Shown: piece by piece, positions 44,311 through 55,489 of the stretch
How positions within the stretch are numbered: position 1 is the first letter of the stretch
How the letters are laid out: the number at the start of each line of letters is the position of its first letter
From: Bettongia penicillata ogilbyi
Lineage: Eukaryota > Chordata > Mammalia > Diprotodontia > Potoroidae
DNA length: 64,000 nt
Reading direction: 5' to 3'
Assembly: GCA_023548195.1 (NCBI GenBank)
Contig: JAJHZJ010000252.1
Span: 5,185,242-5,249,241, forward strand
Translations under genes and position numbers: made by a program
The notes under the pieces: model-generated
Database searches by the model: none
The model's input: only the letters and a program-made list of their open reading frames with translations
Told to the model about the DNA's origin: nothing

Positions 44311-45534
44311 GTTTTGGAGAGGAGAATTAGAGCTGAATGTTATCCCTCATTTCAGGGAAGTCAATGGTTCAGGGATGAGACTATATGTATTTTAATATAA
44401 GCTTTTGGAGATCTATCTTTGCTTATACCTGAAACAAGAAACAAGGGGGAAAGTTGGGGGAAGATTTTCAGCCCACCTGAGGAAGCTGGAAATGTTTTGT
44501 TGGGGTCTTATATCAAACCACATAAGCAGCCTTTTAATTCTGAATATTAGATGTCAGGATATGTTTGTAAAAGTCATTTAATAATAATATTGCCTATAGT
44601 TTGGTGATCATTCTTGGTAAATGTGTCCATTAAGAGAGGAGAAGTAAGGGGATATGAAATAGTGGCTAGCTCTAGAAGTAGAAATTTAAAAAGTGGAGAA
44701 TTAGGGTATTATGTGTATATAGTTACTATATATGCATATAAAAGCACATGCATGTGCATATGTATGAGTATTATTATGCATGATATATGTTCGGTATATA
44801 TGTCTATAAATACAAATATGTCTGTGTATTTATATACATGTGTATGTCTATACGCAAAGAGCTCTGCTTCTCAACATTTCTCAATGTTATCATGCATTTT
44901 CTAGTTCTTCCTTCTAATCATAGAGGAAGAGGTATAATGCCCACTTTTTAACAAGGCTAAACCCTCTATCAGTGCCCATGATACCATCTTTCCTCCATCC
45001 CCAACTTTCTACAGGATCTTATACAATCAGTTATACCCTTATGCATTGCCAATATGTATGTATACATTATGTTCGGGGAAAGAGAGAGAGATATGAGAAT
45101 ACAATTTGGTGACTTTAGTACTCTACAGTCCCCATGTCATTTAATCAGTTCTGAGAGTAAATAACTCTTCCCCATCTTTGTGAATTCTCTATTTAGACTT
45201 CTGCTTCTTTAAATGTCTTCTAGTTTTCCTTGTTTTTCTCTTCCATTTTTGAAGGCTTTAATGAGATACAGAATATAAGTTTTACATTTTTCAAAAGTTA
45301 CAGTTTTTTGTTTTTATATTACTTATGTTTAAAAATATATTCATTCCCCTTCCCTGCTCACAGAGCAATCCCTTATAATAATGAATTTTTTAAAAATAGA
45401 GAAACAAGCAGTTTAGCAAAATTAACCAATGCATCAGCTAAATTTGACCGTATATGTAATTTTCTACATGCATAGGTCCCCATTTCTGTAAAGAAAAGAG
45501 AAAGATATATTTAGAATATAATAAAAGTCATTAA
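44311..45534. other. Non-coding; TATGCATA-type microsatellite
   Basis: 44715-44860 is a degenerate TATA/CATGTG tract. The remainder is unassigned. Confidence 0.45.
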
Positions 45535-45660
45535 AACTATAGAATATTAGAGCTGTAATAGAAATCACCTAGTCCCATCCTCATTTTAGAGATGAGGAAA
45601 CTGAGGCAGAGAGAGAGTGTAGGTGGCTTACCCCAGGTCTCACAGTGAGCAGGGGTCACA
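45535..45660 (-). repeat. MamSINE/MIR-type copy
   Basis: 'cctagtcccatcctcatttt', 'agagatgaggaaactgaggc', 'ccaggtctcacagtgagc'. Confidence 0.6.
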
Positions 45661-45967
45661 GTGTGGGTTAGAAGCTGGAACACTTGCATTCCGACCCAGT
45701 TCCTTTTCCACTATCCTGAGTCCTCATCAAACATTTGGAAACTCCAGTGTAGGGCTTTTTATGCCTGGGGTAAAGGGAGTCAAGAAGGGACAGCCAGGGA
45801 GAGAGAAACACCTAGAATGTGGTCATGTGTGGGTTGCCCTTTGATTTTGGTGCTCTAAGGACAAATCCCTGGTCACCTTTTCCTAGTTATGGCTCCGAAA
45901 AATCCTCGGTGACATTTCCCCTACATGAGGGTGATGCAAGTTACTTTGGCTTTAAGAGTGTTTTTCG

Positions 45968-46310
45968 AGGTAGCTGGGTAGTATAATGGAGCACTGAGCC
46001 TAGAGTAAGGAAGACCTAAGCTCAAATGTAACCTTAGGTACTTACCAGCTATGTGACCCCATACAAGTCCTTTAACCTCTGCTGTCTCAGTTTCATCAAT
46101 TGTAAAATGAAGAAGACTACAGAAGGGGTTGTGAAAAGAAGAATTTTAGGTGAGTAATTTTATATACTTATGGCAGGATATTACACAATATTTATTCCAT
46201 AGAGTCAAAAAACTGTAATCTCCCAGGGTTGTTATGAGAATCGAATGAGATATTTCTAACATGTTTAATACAGTGCCTGGAACAGAATAGGCTCCTAATA
46301 AATTCCTGTG
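45968..46310 (+). repeat. CORE-SINE, MIR/THER type
   Basis: Head 'gaggtagctgggtagtataatgg', core 'agctatgtgaccccatac', 'tcagtttcatcaattgtaaaatg'. After about 90 bp of other text the L2-type tail appears (cagggttgttatgagaatcg, cagtgcctggaacagaatag), so an insertion of about 90 bp may split it. Confidence 0.6.
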
Positions 46311-47245
46311 TCCTTTCCTTCCTGTTTTAACATAAAATACTAGCAACCTCCTGTCCAGTGGTAAGTCCAGATCCCCAGTGCATGCAGACTAGGTCCAAGG
46401 CTGTTACAGTCCGTGAGAGACTTCCTAAAGTCTTGCCAGAATGAAGAAAATATGCAGATTTTGCTCTGTTTAGCAATTCAGGAAAACAGAAGAGGGCTGT
46501 GATTATTATTTTAACAAAACAAAATCATAGCAAAGCAGCTTTACAAAATGACACATTTGGATGTAGCCGTTAGAGAGGGAGCACCTGATTCAATAGATAC
46601 AATTAAAGTCTTACCTGCAACAGGCTAGAAATTTCTGTCTTGTGTTTAAACCCTGTTACCGCAGCACAGACACAGACCCCAGCGCTGAGCAAAGGGCTTG
46701 CTGGTAGAAGGGGCTTTCATCTATCATGCTATTTCCTGATGACAACTTGGATGCAGTATATCACTGGCAATGACTGACACTGAAGCAGTGGGTATCTCCC
46801 ATTCTGATGGCCCCAGTCCCCTTGTTGGAGGGACCAGATACTGGTGACCACAACAGAGAGAAAAGCGTGCCATGTGAATCCAGGGCAATGGAGGAGCTGT
46901 GGCTTCCTGGCTCCCAAAGCTGATTTTCATGCCATGAACACACTCTGTTCAAGCAACAGTTAGTCCATTGGGGGCCGTAAGATGAGAAACTGACTGCAGT
47001 CACAAGCTGGAGTTGGCATTTATTATTTTATTGGCCACTTATTCTGCTTCATTCCCTTCCAATGAGGCTGAATGTTTCTCTAGCTAAACACAGAGATGCT
47101 TGTGCCAATTCCCCTTTCAAAGGGGCACAGTGCCCTGTGAATGGTAGGCACTTAAAAATGCATTGAACTGAACTGAAAAAGTCAACAGAAACTGGTTGTG
47201 GAAAGAGAGAAAGATATTAGGCAAGTAACTTAAATATTCCTAGAA
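46311..47245. other. Repeat-poor stretch
   Basis: No repeat recognised except a short L2-like phrase near 47130-47165. Minus-strand frames at 46724-47003 show no domain. Possible conserved non-coding sequence (see findings). Confidence 0.4.
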
Positions 47246-47334
47246 CAGGGGTGGGGAACCTGAGGCCTTGGGGCCACCACACTCAAGGACCTAGAGAGCC
47301 ATGTGGCCTCAAGGCCTCAGGCTCCCCATGCCTG
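47246..47334. mobile_element. hAT-like MITE, 89 bp
   Basis: CAGGGGTGGGGAACCTGAGG at the left; the right end (cctcaggctccccatgcctg) is its near-complement. Same family as 18560-18697, with most of the interior deleted. Target-site duplication not convincing. Confidence 0.7.
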
Positions 47335-47645
47335 CGAGAATCAACAAGTATCTTTCCAACAAAATTATGCTTGTCAGAAAGCTAAGAATTCACTTTCAGG
47401 ATAATAATTTAAGAGCAAACATAAACAAAACAAAACAAACTTTCTCCCCTCTCTAAAAGCTTGGGGAGTTTCTTCTGTAGATCCCTTTGTTCTAGGTTAT
47501 GACTGATACCTGTCCTGCCCATTCTTACCCATTGCCATTTTTTTCCCATAAGGCTGGGTTCCAGAGACTCTCTCATGGACATAGAAATATTGCTTCTTCC
47601 CACACGCAGCTTCTGTTCTCTCAAAATGAAATCGGGGCACAGCCC

Positions 47646-47658
47646 AGAAATTCCTTTT
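47646..47658. repeat. TSD of element A, left copy
   Basis: agaaattcctttt, identical to 50622-50634. Confidence 0.8.
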
Positions 47659-48695
47659 TTTTTTTTAATTAATTTATTTATTTAGCTTTTTACTTTCATT
47701 TTCACAAATTTTTGGGTTCCAAATTTTCTCCCCTTTTCTCCCCTCCCCCCACCCCAATACCCCAAGCAATCTAATTTTCCCTATCTTCAATCTGTCCTCT
47801 CTTCTGTCATCCCTCCCTTCCCTTGTCTCTATCTTCTCTTTTCTCCTGTAGGGCCAGATGACTTTCTATTCCTCATTAACTGTATGTCTTCTTTCCTAGT
47901 TGCAACAACAATACTAAACAATTGTTCCTGAAAATTTGAGTTCCAAATTCTCCCCATCCCTCCCTCCCCATCCATTCCCTTTGGTACGGCAGGCAATTCA
48001 TTATAGGCCATATCTGTGTAGCTTTGCAAGTGACCTTCCTGATAGTCGTGTTGTGTAAGACTAACTGAATTGCCATCCCTCTTAACCTGCCCCTCATTGT
48101 TTCTCTTCTGTCCTTTGATCCTGTCCCTCCCCAAGTGTTGACTTTCAATTACTCCCTCCTCCCTTTGCCCTCCCTTCCATCATCCCCCCCCCCAATATCT
48201 CCTTCTCCCCCGCTTTCTTATACTGTAAGATAGGTTTTCATACCAAAATGAGTGTGCATTTCACTCCTTCGTTTAGTCAAATGTGATGAGGGTAAACTTT
48301 TGTTTGTTTGTTTGTTTTTTTTTTTCCCTCAGCTCTCCTCTTTTTCCCTCCACTAAAAACATCTCCTACTTGCCTCTTAAATGACATATAGTTACCCCCT
48401 TCCATTTCCCCCTCTTTCCTCTCACTACATTTCTCTCTCACCATTTACCTTAATTTCTTTTAAGGTATGGTCCCATCCTATTCAGTTCAATCTGTGCTCT
48501 CTGTCTCTGCATGTGAATGCATGTGTGTATGTGTGTGCATGCGTGTACATGTGTATGTGTGATCCCACCAACCACCCAGATACTGAAAAGTTTTAAGAGT
48601 TAGAAATATTGTCCTTCCCTGTATGAATGCAAACAGTTCATTTCTGGTAAGTCCCTTAATACTTCTCCTTGCTGTTTACTTTTGCATGCTTCCTC

Positions 48696-49802
48696 TCATT
48701 CTTGTGTTTGAAAGTCAAATTTTCTTTTCAGCTCTGGTTTTTTCATCAAGAATGATTGAAAGTCCTCTGTTTCATTGAAAGACCATATTTTCCCTTGAAG
48801 TATTATACTCAGTTTAGCTGGGTAGGTGATTCTTGGTTTGAGTCCTAGTTCCTTTGCCTTCTGGAATATCCTATTCCACGCCCTTCGATCCCTTAATGTA
48901 GAAGCTGCTAGATCTTGGGTTATCCTGATTGTATTTCCACAGTACTGGAATTGTTTCTTTCTAGCTGCTTGCAAGATTTTTTCCTTGAGCTGGGAGTTCT
49001 GGAATTTGGCCACAATGTTCCTAGGAGTTTCTCTTTTTGGATCTCTTTCAGGTGGTGATCGATGGATTCTTTCAATACTTATTTTGCCCTCTGGTCCTAG
49101 AATGTCAGGGCAGTTTTCCTTGATAATTTCATGCAAGACGATGTCTAGGCTCTTTTTTTGATCATGGTTTTCAGGTAGACCCATAATTTTTAAGTTGTCT
49201 CTCCTTGATCTATTTTCCAGGTCAGTTGTTTTTCCCATGAGATATTTCACATTCTCTTCCATTTTATCGTTCTTTTGGTTTTGTTTGGTGATTTCTTGGT
49301 TTCTCATAAAGTCATTAGACTCCATCTGTTCCATTCTAATTTTGAGAGAACTATTAAATTCAGTGAGCTTTTGAGCCTCTTTTTCCATTTGGCTCATTCT
49401 GCTTTTGAATGCATTCTTCTCCTCATTGGCTTTTTGAACCTCTTTTGCCAATTGAGTGAGCCTATTTTTCAAGGTGTTAATTTCCTCAGCATTTTTTTGG
49501 GACTCCTTTACCAAGATATTGACCTTTTTTTCATACTCTTCTTGCATCTTTGTCATTTCTCTTCCCAGTCTTTCCTCCACCTGTCTAACTTGCTTTTCAA
49601 AATCCTTTTTAAGCTCTTCCAAGGCCTGAGCCCACCCAACACCCCCCTGGGGTGTCTGGGGTACTGAGGCCCCGCCCTCCACATCTTTCCCTGATGGGAA
49701 AAATACGTCCTCGTCCTCCCCATCAGATCCGAAGGTCGGGATCATTTGCATTTGTTGGAAAAAACTCTCTAAAGTCTTATTTTTCTTTCCCTTTCTAGGC
49801 AT
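48696..49802 (-). CDS. L1-type ORF1 protein, element A, intact, 368 aa
   Basis: RNA-binding, trimer-forming nucleic-acid chaperone of L1 retrotransposition, cytoplasmic RNP in known L1s. Layout: basic N-terminus (MPRKGKKNKT), acidic Gly/Pro-rich linker (about 21-56), long heptad-rich coiled coil (about 57-200, Lys/Glu/Gln/Asn with few prolines), RRM (about 201-265, starts RDNLKIMGLPE), C-terminal domain (about 266-360, with ETPRNIVAKF, EKILQAARKK and the conserved YPAKLS). Length and domain order match ORF1p of L1. The start ATG is shared by all three copies and preceded by 'ctgggaaa'. Differs from element B at 10 residues by my count. No ORF2 follows. Whether it is expressed cannot be seen from sequence. 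Confidence 0.85.
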   Translation of the reverse strand: MPRKGKKNKTLESFFQQMQMIPTFGSDGEDEDVFFPSGKDVEGGASVPQTPQGGVGWAQALEELKKDFEKQVRQVEERLGREMTKMQEEYEKKVNILVKESQKNAEEINTLKNRLTQLAKEVQKANEEKNAFKSRMSQMEKEAQKLTEFNSSLKIRMEQMESNDFMRNQEITKQNQKNDKMEENVKYLMGKTTDLENRSRRDNLKIMGLPENHDQKKSLDIVLHEIIKENCPDILGPEGKISIERIHRSPPERDPKRETPRNIVAKFQNSQLKEKILQAARKKQFQYCGNTIRITQDLAASTLRDRRAWNRIFQKAKELGLKPRITYPAKLSIILQGKIWSFNETEDFQSFLMKKPELKRKFDFQTQE

Positions 49803-50621
49803 TTTCCCAGCCAGTTACTTGACTTCTGAGATTCCTTTCCACCTCCGCCTGGATCCGCCCAGCTAGTACTTGACCTCTGAGATTCAAATGCGCTTTCCCG
49901 CGGCAAGCTTTAGTTCTGGCGCAGGGTGGGGGTAGGGCCGCTTCCTAGCTTGGGCCCTCAGGGGCTTTCTGAAGAGACTTTCAGGAACAGAGCCGATGGG
50001 GGCGGGGTGGGGGACCCCGCCTGCTGTGCTCAGCTCCCTTGAGGGTTTTATTCAGAGGCGTTCAGCAGTAGAGCAGGGTGGGGGCAGGGCCGTCTCCCCT
50101 GCTCGGCTCCCTCAGGTTGGAAAGACCTTCAGTATTGAAGATCCTACCTGCTGCTGGGGGATTCCTGAGTCCCGGGCCGTTGCCGCCTCAGCCACCCGCC
50201 CACGCCTCTGCCTCCGCCGCTTCCTGCCCCCGTCTCTGCCGCCGCCGCTTCCTCCCGAGGGGGCCCGCTCCCCTCCCCTAGCGCAGGCTTCTTTTTAACT
50301 GACCTTTAGCTTCTGTGGGCAGAGGGACTTTCCCGGCTGCCGGAGATTCTCCCGGAGCTTTCCTCTTTGAAGTCTGCTCAGGTCAGCTTCTCTGGGTCGC
50401 GGCCACGGGTGGGGGTGGGGTCCGCTTTCCTGGCTGCGATGGACCCCGGGGACGGCTCTCCAGGGTTCAGTGGAACGGAAATCTCTTCCCCTATGTTTGT
50501 GCACCCCCTGCAGAGATTCAGAATTTATGGGGCTCTCCTTTTACCTCAATTCCATGGGTTGTGGGCTCGGAGCTCGTGAATGTGCGTCCTTCTACTCCGC
50601 CATCTTGGCTCCGCCCCCCCC
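49803..50621 (-). promoter_or_regulatory. Element A 5'UTR, CpG-rich
   Basis: About 820 bp, GC-rich with many CpGs. It opens with a YY1-like box (complement at 50597-50608, ccgccatcttgg). Degenerate monomer-like repeats precede ORF1, as in element B. Likely an internal promoter, by analogy with L1 5'UTRs. Confidence 0.6.
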
Positions 50622-50634
50622 AGAAATTCCTTTT

Positions 50635-51545
50635 CTGCCATAGACTTAGAAATATAGAATCACAGAACGGGAAAGGAACTTTTAGAAAGAATTCAATCCA
50701 ATCCACTTATTTTACAGAAGAGAAAACTGAGAACCAGAAAGGTCAAGTGATTTGTCCAAAGCCACAGAGTGGCAAACTCTGTGGCAAGTTTTTTTCTTTT
50801 TAAATTGTAAGCAATAATTATTTTGACAAAGCAAACATGCAGCTTCCACTGTGTGACCTCCACTTTGGTTCCCCTCTTTCACTTAAGCTTCCTTTTACAT
50901 CCTGTGTTGTCTAGCCCTGAGAAAACCAGTCAATGGATCTGCTACATGAGCAGGTATGCAGTTTCCTAAGCGTTTTGCTCTCTTCCCTTTTTTTTTTTTT
51001 CTTACTGTCTGACTAGGAATATTTTCATCACAAAAGCCTGATGCTAATACTGCTTACTTTTACTTTTCAAAGTCTCACTGGCATTGTTTCAACACAATCA
51101 TCGTTGCACAAGATCATCTGGGAGGGGGCTGCTGTCTTAGGGATCTTGGCAGCAAAATTTCAACTGATTTTGGGAGTATGCTAATTGCTAAACTTGTATG
51201 TTTAAGGAACCCAGGGTTGATTGTCAGTATTTGAGTAATTGGTTATCCAGTTATGCAAATGAGATCACAGAAGTTAGCAGCCATCCTAAACCCTTCTTTA
51301 TACAGATGAGGAAACGGAGGCCCGGAGAAGCTATATATGTGACCGACCCAGGGTCACACAGTCAGGAAGTAGCAAAGACAGGACAATCTGGCATTTTTTC
51401 CAGTACACTAAGCTGCCTCATCATGCTGTTTGGGCTATCTCTGTCAGCTTTCCAGATGACTTTTCTGACTGGATTTCTTTGTGCTGGGAATTGCATTTGT
51501 GTTATAATTTCATGCTCTGATTCCCTATCTCTTGTCAAGGAGGAG
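50635..51545. other. Old MIR/MamSINE pieces
   Basis: 50645-50800 (ttagaaagaattcaatcc, gaaaactgagaaccagaaag, gtccaaagccacag) and 51290-51400 (cagatgaggaaacggaggcc, cagggtcacacagtcagg) are antisense MIR-type copies. 50820-51280 is unassigned. Confidence 0.5.
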
Positions 51546-51550
51546 AGCAG

Positions 51551-52240
51551 GATGGCATAGTGGGGAAAACTCTGACCCAGAAGTCAGGAGAAGTGAGTTT
51601 GGATATTGATTCCAGGCTAAGTAGTTGGGTGACTTTGAGCAAATCACTATCTCTCTTTTGACTTCAATTTCCTTAATCCTAAGAATCAGTGTTAGACTAA
51701 CTGGATTTCTAAGATCTCTTACAGCTCTAATAGTCTCTGAAACTCTGTAAAGTATTGTTATGTCAGACAGAGATCATACAGAGAATCACAGGTTTAGAAC
51801 TAGGAAGGATGTTAGAGATCAATGAATCCAAATGCCTATTTCTAACATAATAAGTAAGATTTTCATTTATTATCTTTTTTATCCTCATAGGAGGTAGCTT
51901 TATCACTACTCCCATTTTACAGATGAGGAAACTGAGGCAGACATAAGTCTTTACCTTAATTAGCCCAGGGTCACACAGCTAGTGTATACCTGAGGCAGGA
52001 TTCGAAGTCAGATCTTACAGACTCTAGATCCAGCACTCAATTGACTATGCCATCTATTATAGGGGGAAAACGCTGACTGGATTTAGGAGATTGGATTCTT
52101 ATGCCATCTACAGGACTTATTACCTGTGTAACCTTTGGCAAATCACTTAACCTCTCTAGGTTTCAGTTTCCTTATCTATAAAATGAGAGCATTGAACTAG
52201 ATAAGATATTCTTACCTTTTTTTGTGTCATGAACCCCTTT
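51551..52240. repeat. Cluster of three MIR copies
   Basis: 51551-51740 sense (gtagttgggtgactttgagc, ttgacttcaatttcc). 51870-52055 antisense (cattttacagatgaggaaac, ggtcacacagctagtg). 52060-52240 sense (tgtgtaacctttggcaaatc, cagtttccttatctataaaatg). All old. Confidence 0.65.
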
Positions 52241-52412
52241 GGTTTTCTGGTGAAACCTATTTCCAATTTCCCAGAATTATGTTTTTAAATGCATAAAGTA
52301 AAACACATAGGATCACAAAGGAAACTCATTATATTGAAATACAAATTTATTTTTTCCATCTAAATTCATGCCCCTCTCCTGAAATCCTGGACCCCAAAGT
52401 AAGAAACTCTAG
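52205..52412. repeat. Ancient DNA-transposon fossil
   Basis: 'cttaccttttttt' at the left and 'aagtaagaaactc' at the right are roughly inverted. The interior has 'catgaacccctttggttttc' and 'atgcataaagtaaaacacatag', typical of an old mammalian hAT-type MITE. Family name not certain. Confidence 0.45.
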
Positions 52413-52419
52413 TCTAGGT

Positions 52420-52625
52420 GTCCTGTAATGGTTCCTTTACCTCTGGATCTATGAACTATGAACCTGGCTTCAAATCTTCATTCTGTTACTACTCATGTAA
52501 CCATGAGCAAATCATTCTAACTTCTGTGGGTCTCAGCTTCCTTGCTTGCAAAATGAGCAGACTGAACTCAGTAATTATTAAGGTCCCTTCTAGCTCTCAG
52601 TCTATGATTGTATGACTTGACTTGC
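52420..52625 (+). repeat. MIR copy
   Basis: 'gtaatggttcctttacctctgg', 'catgtaaccatgagcaaatc', 'cagcttccttgcttgcaaaatg', 'ggtcccttctagctctcag'. Confidence 0.6.
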
Positions 52626-52911
52626 CCAAGGTCACCCAGATAGCAGTGGCAGAAGCCTCTGTAGAGCTTCTTCATGAATTCTGTGAGTAAACAAGAACTT
52701 AGTAGGCAAGAGAATGAATAATGCCACACCATAGCAGTTCACTAGAGAAAGTACCCTTCAACTGAGGTAATAAAAGTAATCCATTAAGGGACAGCACCAT
52801 GATGCCTGCCTACTGTAGTTTTGTTTTGTTTTAAGGCACATAGTTTCAAAGTAAAGTGCAAATTCCTTCTGGGCAGAGATTGTATTTTCACAAAAATGAT
52901 AGAAGGTATCA
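52626..52911. other. Unassigned spacer
   Basis: Nothing recognised. Confidence 0.35.
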
Positions 52912-52946
52912 ACACACACACACACACACACGCGCGCGCGCACGCG
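52912..52946. repeat. (CA)n-(CG)n microsatellite
   Basis: Ten CA units run into (CG)n and then 'cacgcgtgc'. Strict purine-pyrimidine alternation, the classic Z-DNA-forming pattern. Confidence 0.9.
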
Positions 52947-52979
52947 TGCCTGCACACATCGTTTGATTCTCACAACTGA

Positions 52980-53125
52980 GTGAGTTAAGTAATGCAGATA
53001 TTATATCCTCCATTTTACAGATAAGGAAATCAAGGCCCAGACATGGCTTAAGAAGCTAGTAAGAGATGAAGCTTGGAATTGAACTCAGGTGTTCAGACTT
53101 TTAAGTTCAGGACTTTCTCCACTAA
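52980..53125 (-). repeat. MIR copy
   Basis: 'catttta cagataaggaaatc', 'tggaattgaactcaggtg', 'ggactttctccactaaactac'. Antisense, diverged. Confidence 0.6.
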
Positions 53126-53189
53126 ACTACATTTCTCTCTCTGATGTACCTTTGTATGTCCTTTATTTATAGTACAGTATCTGGTGTAT

Positions 53190-53305
53190 AATTGAACATA
53201 AGTTCCTTGAGGGCGGGAATCATTCCCTTTTTAGTTTTGTTTTTTTTTTAATCTCCAATCCTTAGCATTAGGATGCACCATGTAGAAGTTGATTATTGAA
53301 TTAAA
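53190..53305 (+). repeat. L2 3' end
   Basis: 'aagttccttgagggcgggaat', 'catgtagaagttgattattg'. Confidence 0.6.
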
Positions 53306-53349
53306 TATTGTAGCCGGGACAGTAATTCTAGAGATACCCTCTCTGTATT

Positions 53350-53596
53350 TTGCTGCTTAGCCTTGTCTGACTTTTCATGACCTCTTTTGGGGTTTTCTTG
53401 GCAAAGATACTGGAGTGGCTTGTTATTCCTTCTCCAGCTCATTTTACAGATAAGGAAACTGAGGAAAATATGATCAAATGACTTGCCCAGGGTGACATAG
53501 ATAGTAAGTGTCTGAGATCAGATTTGAATTCAGGCAGATGAGTCTCCCTGACTCCAGGCCTGCCTCTCTGTCCTCTGAGCCATTTAGCTGCCCCAT
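53350..53596 (-). repeat. Mar1-type CORE-SINE, full length
   Basis: Antisense: Bov-B-like end 'tcttttggggttttcttggc', 'aaagatactggagtggcttg', core 'gacttgcccagggtgac', head 'gagccatttagctgcccc'. Confidence 0.85.
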
Positions 53597-55489
53597 CTTG
53601 CCTAGTATAGGTGTAAATAACAAATATTTATTGGTGGAGTAAGTAGAGCATTATCATGGAATAAAACTACATCTTTGCACAAGGTTCAATATATTCAGAA
53701 CTGCTAAAACTAAAAATCTTATAAAAATAACACTAGAGTGCCAGATGAGACCTGTAATGTGCAGAATAAAAGCTCCTTTTGGGCAATCAACAAGTCACAG
53801 TATTATTAATTTGTGAGATAACTTGGATAACAAGACAGGCTAGAGCATTATTCTAAGTGACTTAGAGACTCTCTAGAACTTTTTCAGCAGAATTTTCAGA
53901 TGGAGATTTAAGAGAGGTTTGTGTAAGGAACATCACTCACTGTTGGGATAGCTAAGCACCCGTTTTCCAAGAAGTAATTGTTTCCACCTGGCTGTTCTAG
54001 TTTCACAAAGCACTCTGGGCTCTGGACCTCAGGGGATTCATTCCAGAGCCCCATGATTCACTCACCCATCATTTCTTTAGGCCCTGCTGGATGCTTCTTT
54101 AGCCAGTGCTCTCCGGGAAGCTGATACATGACTCTGAACATGATGGCTCAGATTAACCCAGAGGTTTAGGTTAGAATAGAATCCTTGGATGGCTTTATTA
54201 TTGTTTTTGTTTTAATAACATAAAAAATGATGGCCCCAAACATAGAACTGGAAGGCAGAAAGAAATGTTCACTCAGATGGGCCACTTTATTTGAAAAGAA
54301 TTCTGAGGTCAGTCCACAGAATTTCTTCTGCCCTCCACATCTGCAGCATCTCCAGCCCATATGTCAACTGCTGGATCATCTCTTAGAATTATAGGATCAT
54401 GAATCAGGAGCTGGAAGGGACCTGGGGGACATCTAGCCTAGCTTTCTCATTTTATAGATGAGGATTTCCTTCACTTTCCCAGTCCACTCATTTTCAGTGA
54501 ATATCATGTCAATACTGATTTTATTTCTGGCTTCTCTAATGGTGATTCTGAATTGTCATTTAACAAAGTGTGGTCTAAATGCCTCATTAAGTTTTATGTT
54601 AAGAATTTTCAGGCAGTTTGGCTGAGACCTCAATGCCCAGTGTGGTATGGTAAGGAAGGGGTACTATTTGACCAAGTCCACCCCCTCGATTCTCTTACAG
54701 AAATCTACACCACAAGGAACTGTGGTACATATTGGTGTCATGGGGGTTTACATGGGCATTATTCAGAGGAACTGTATCAGACTTGTTGCCAGTGACTAAG
54801 CATTGGTGAGACATTGTTTTTGGCAAGACTGATAGTGTAATCCTCAAAAAGGATGTTTTCATTTGATTTGAGTATATGGCATTTGTTTAGGACATTTAAA
54901 GAATCAATTCTTGATGTCTTTCGTGCCTTGGGGTACTGGGGCCATGGACCTAATACTTAGATTAGGAATACTTCTTGCCGTATGTCATCAATCCTCCCCC
55001 CCCCCCCCAAACCCCCCAGCTGCTGTTCTTTGGTTATAAGAAAGGAAATGCTTCAGAAAGTCATACTCAGGTATGCATTAGCCAATAGAGCCTGGGACCA
55101 GATCCCATCCCAAGAAAGTCTATAGTGATTTATACAATATGATTTCTCAACTCACTCTCAAAATCAGAATCTCTGTCTGGAGATTTCCACTCTCCTGAAT
55201 GTAAAACAGACTAACGGATTAAAACCTTTTGGTTAACTCTTATGAAAGACATTTGGGGCTCAAAAGAATGAATTAAAACATAATTAGAACTGTCCAAAAA
55301 TAGAACAGGTGATCTTGGGAAGTAGTGAGTTCTCAAATGCGTATCAACTTGTTTAGAATGTTGTAGGAGGGTTCAAGCTTAAGCTGAATATTGGAGTAGA
55401 TTGAATCAATTAAATAGTTGACTCTCTGGTCCCTTCAAATTCTGGGAGTGTATCTTTCTATAAAATTACAGGAAGAGGTGGACACTAGA
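53597..55489. other. Non-coding, largely unassigned
   Basis: A MamSINE-like piece at 54390-54470 (ggagctggaagggacctggg) and a C-run at 54993-55010. An 80-codon plus frame at 54553-54795 is Cys/His-rich towards its end but matches no family I know (see findings). Confidence 0.4.

Larger units (their letters stand above)
47659..50621 (-). mobile_element. HAL1-like element A (L1 5'UTR + ORF1 + 3' region, no ORF2)
   Basis: About 2.96 kb between 13-bp target-site duplications, so both ends are defined. Minus-strand order: 5' end GGGGCGGAGCCAAGATGGCGG (50621-50597), GC-rich 5'UTR, intact ORF1 (49802-48696), purine-rich 3' region of about 1 kb, and an A-rich tail (T-rich at 47659-47690). There is no ORF2 and no space for one. 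This matches the half-L1 (HAL1) architecture known in mammals. It must be copied by an L1-encoded machinery in trans. Young: intact ORF, matching target-site duplications, CpGs retained. Confidence 0.85.

Noticed and set aside
48826..49667. Frames of 111 and 130 codons on the strand opposite ORF1, repeated in all three elements
   Set aside because: Mirror frames of the Lys/Glu-rich coiled coil; they recur because the elements are repeats.
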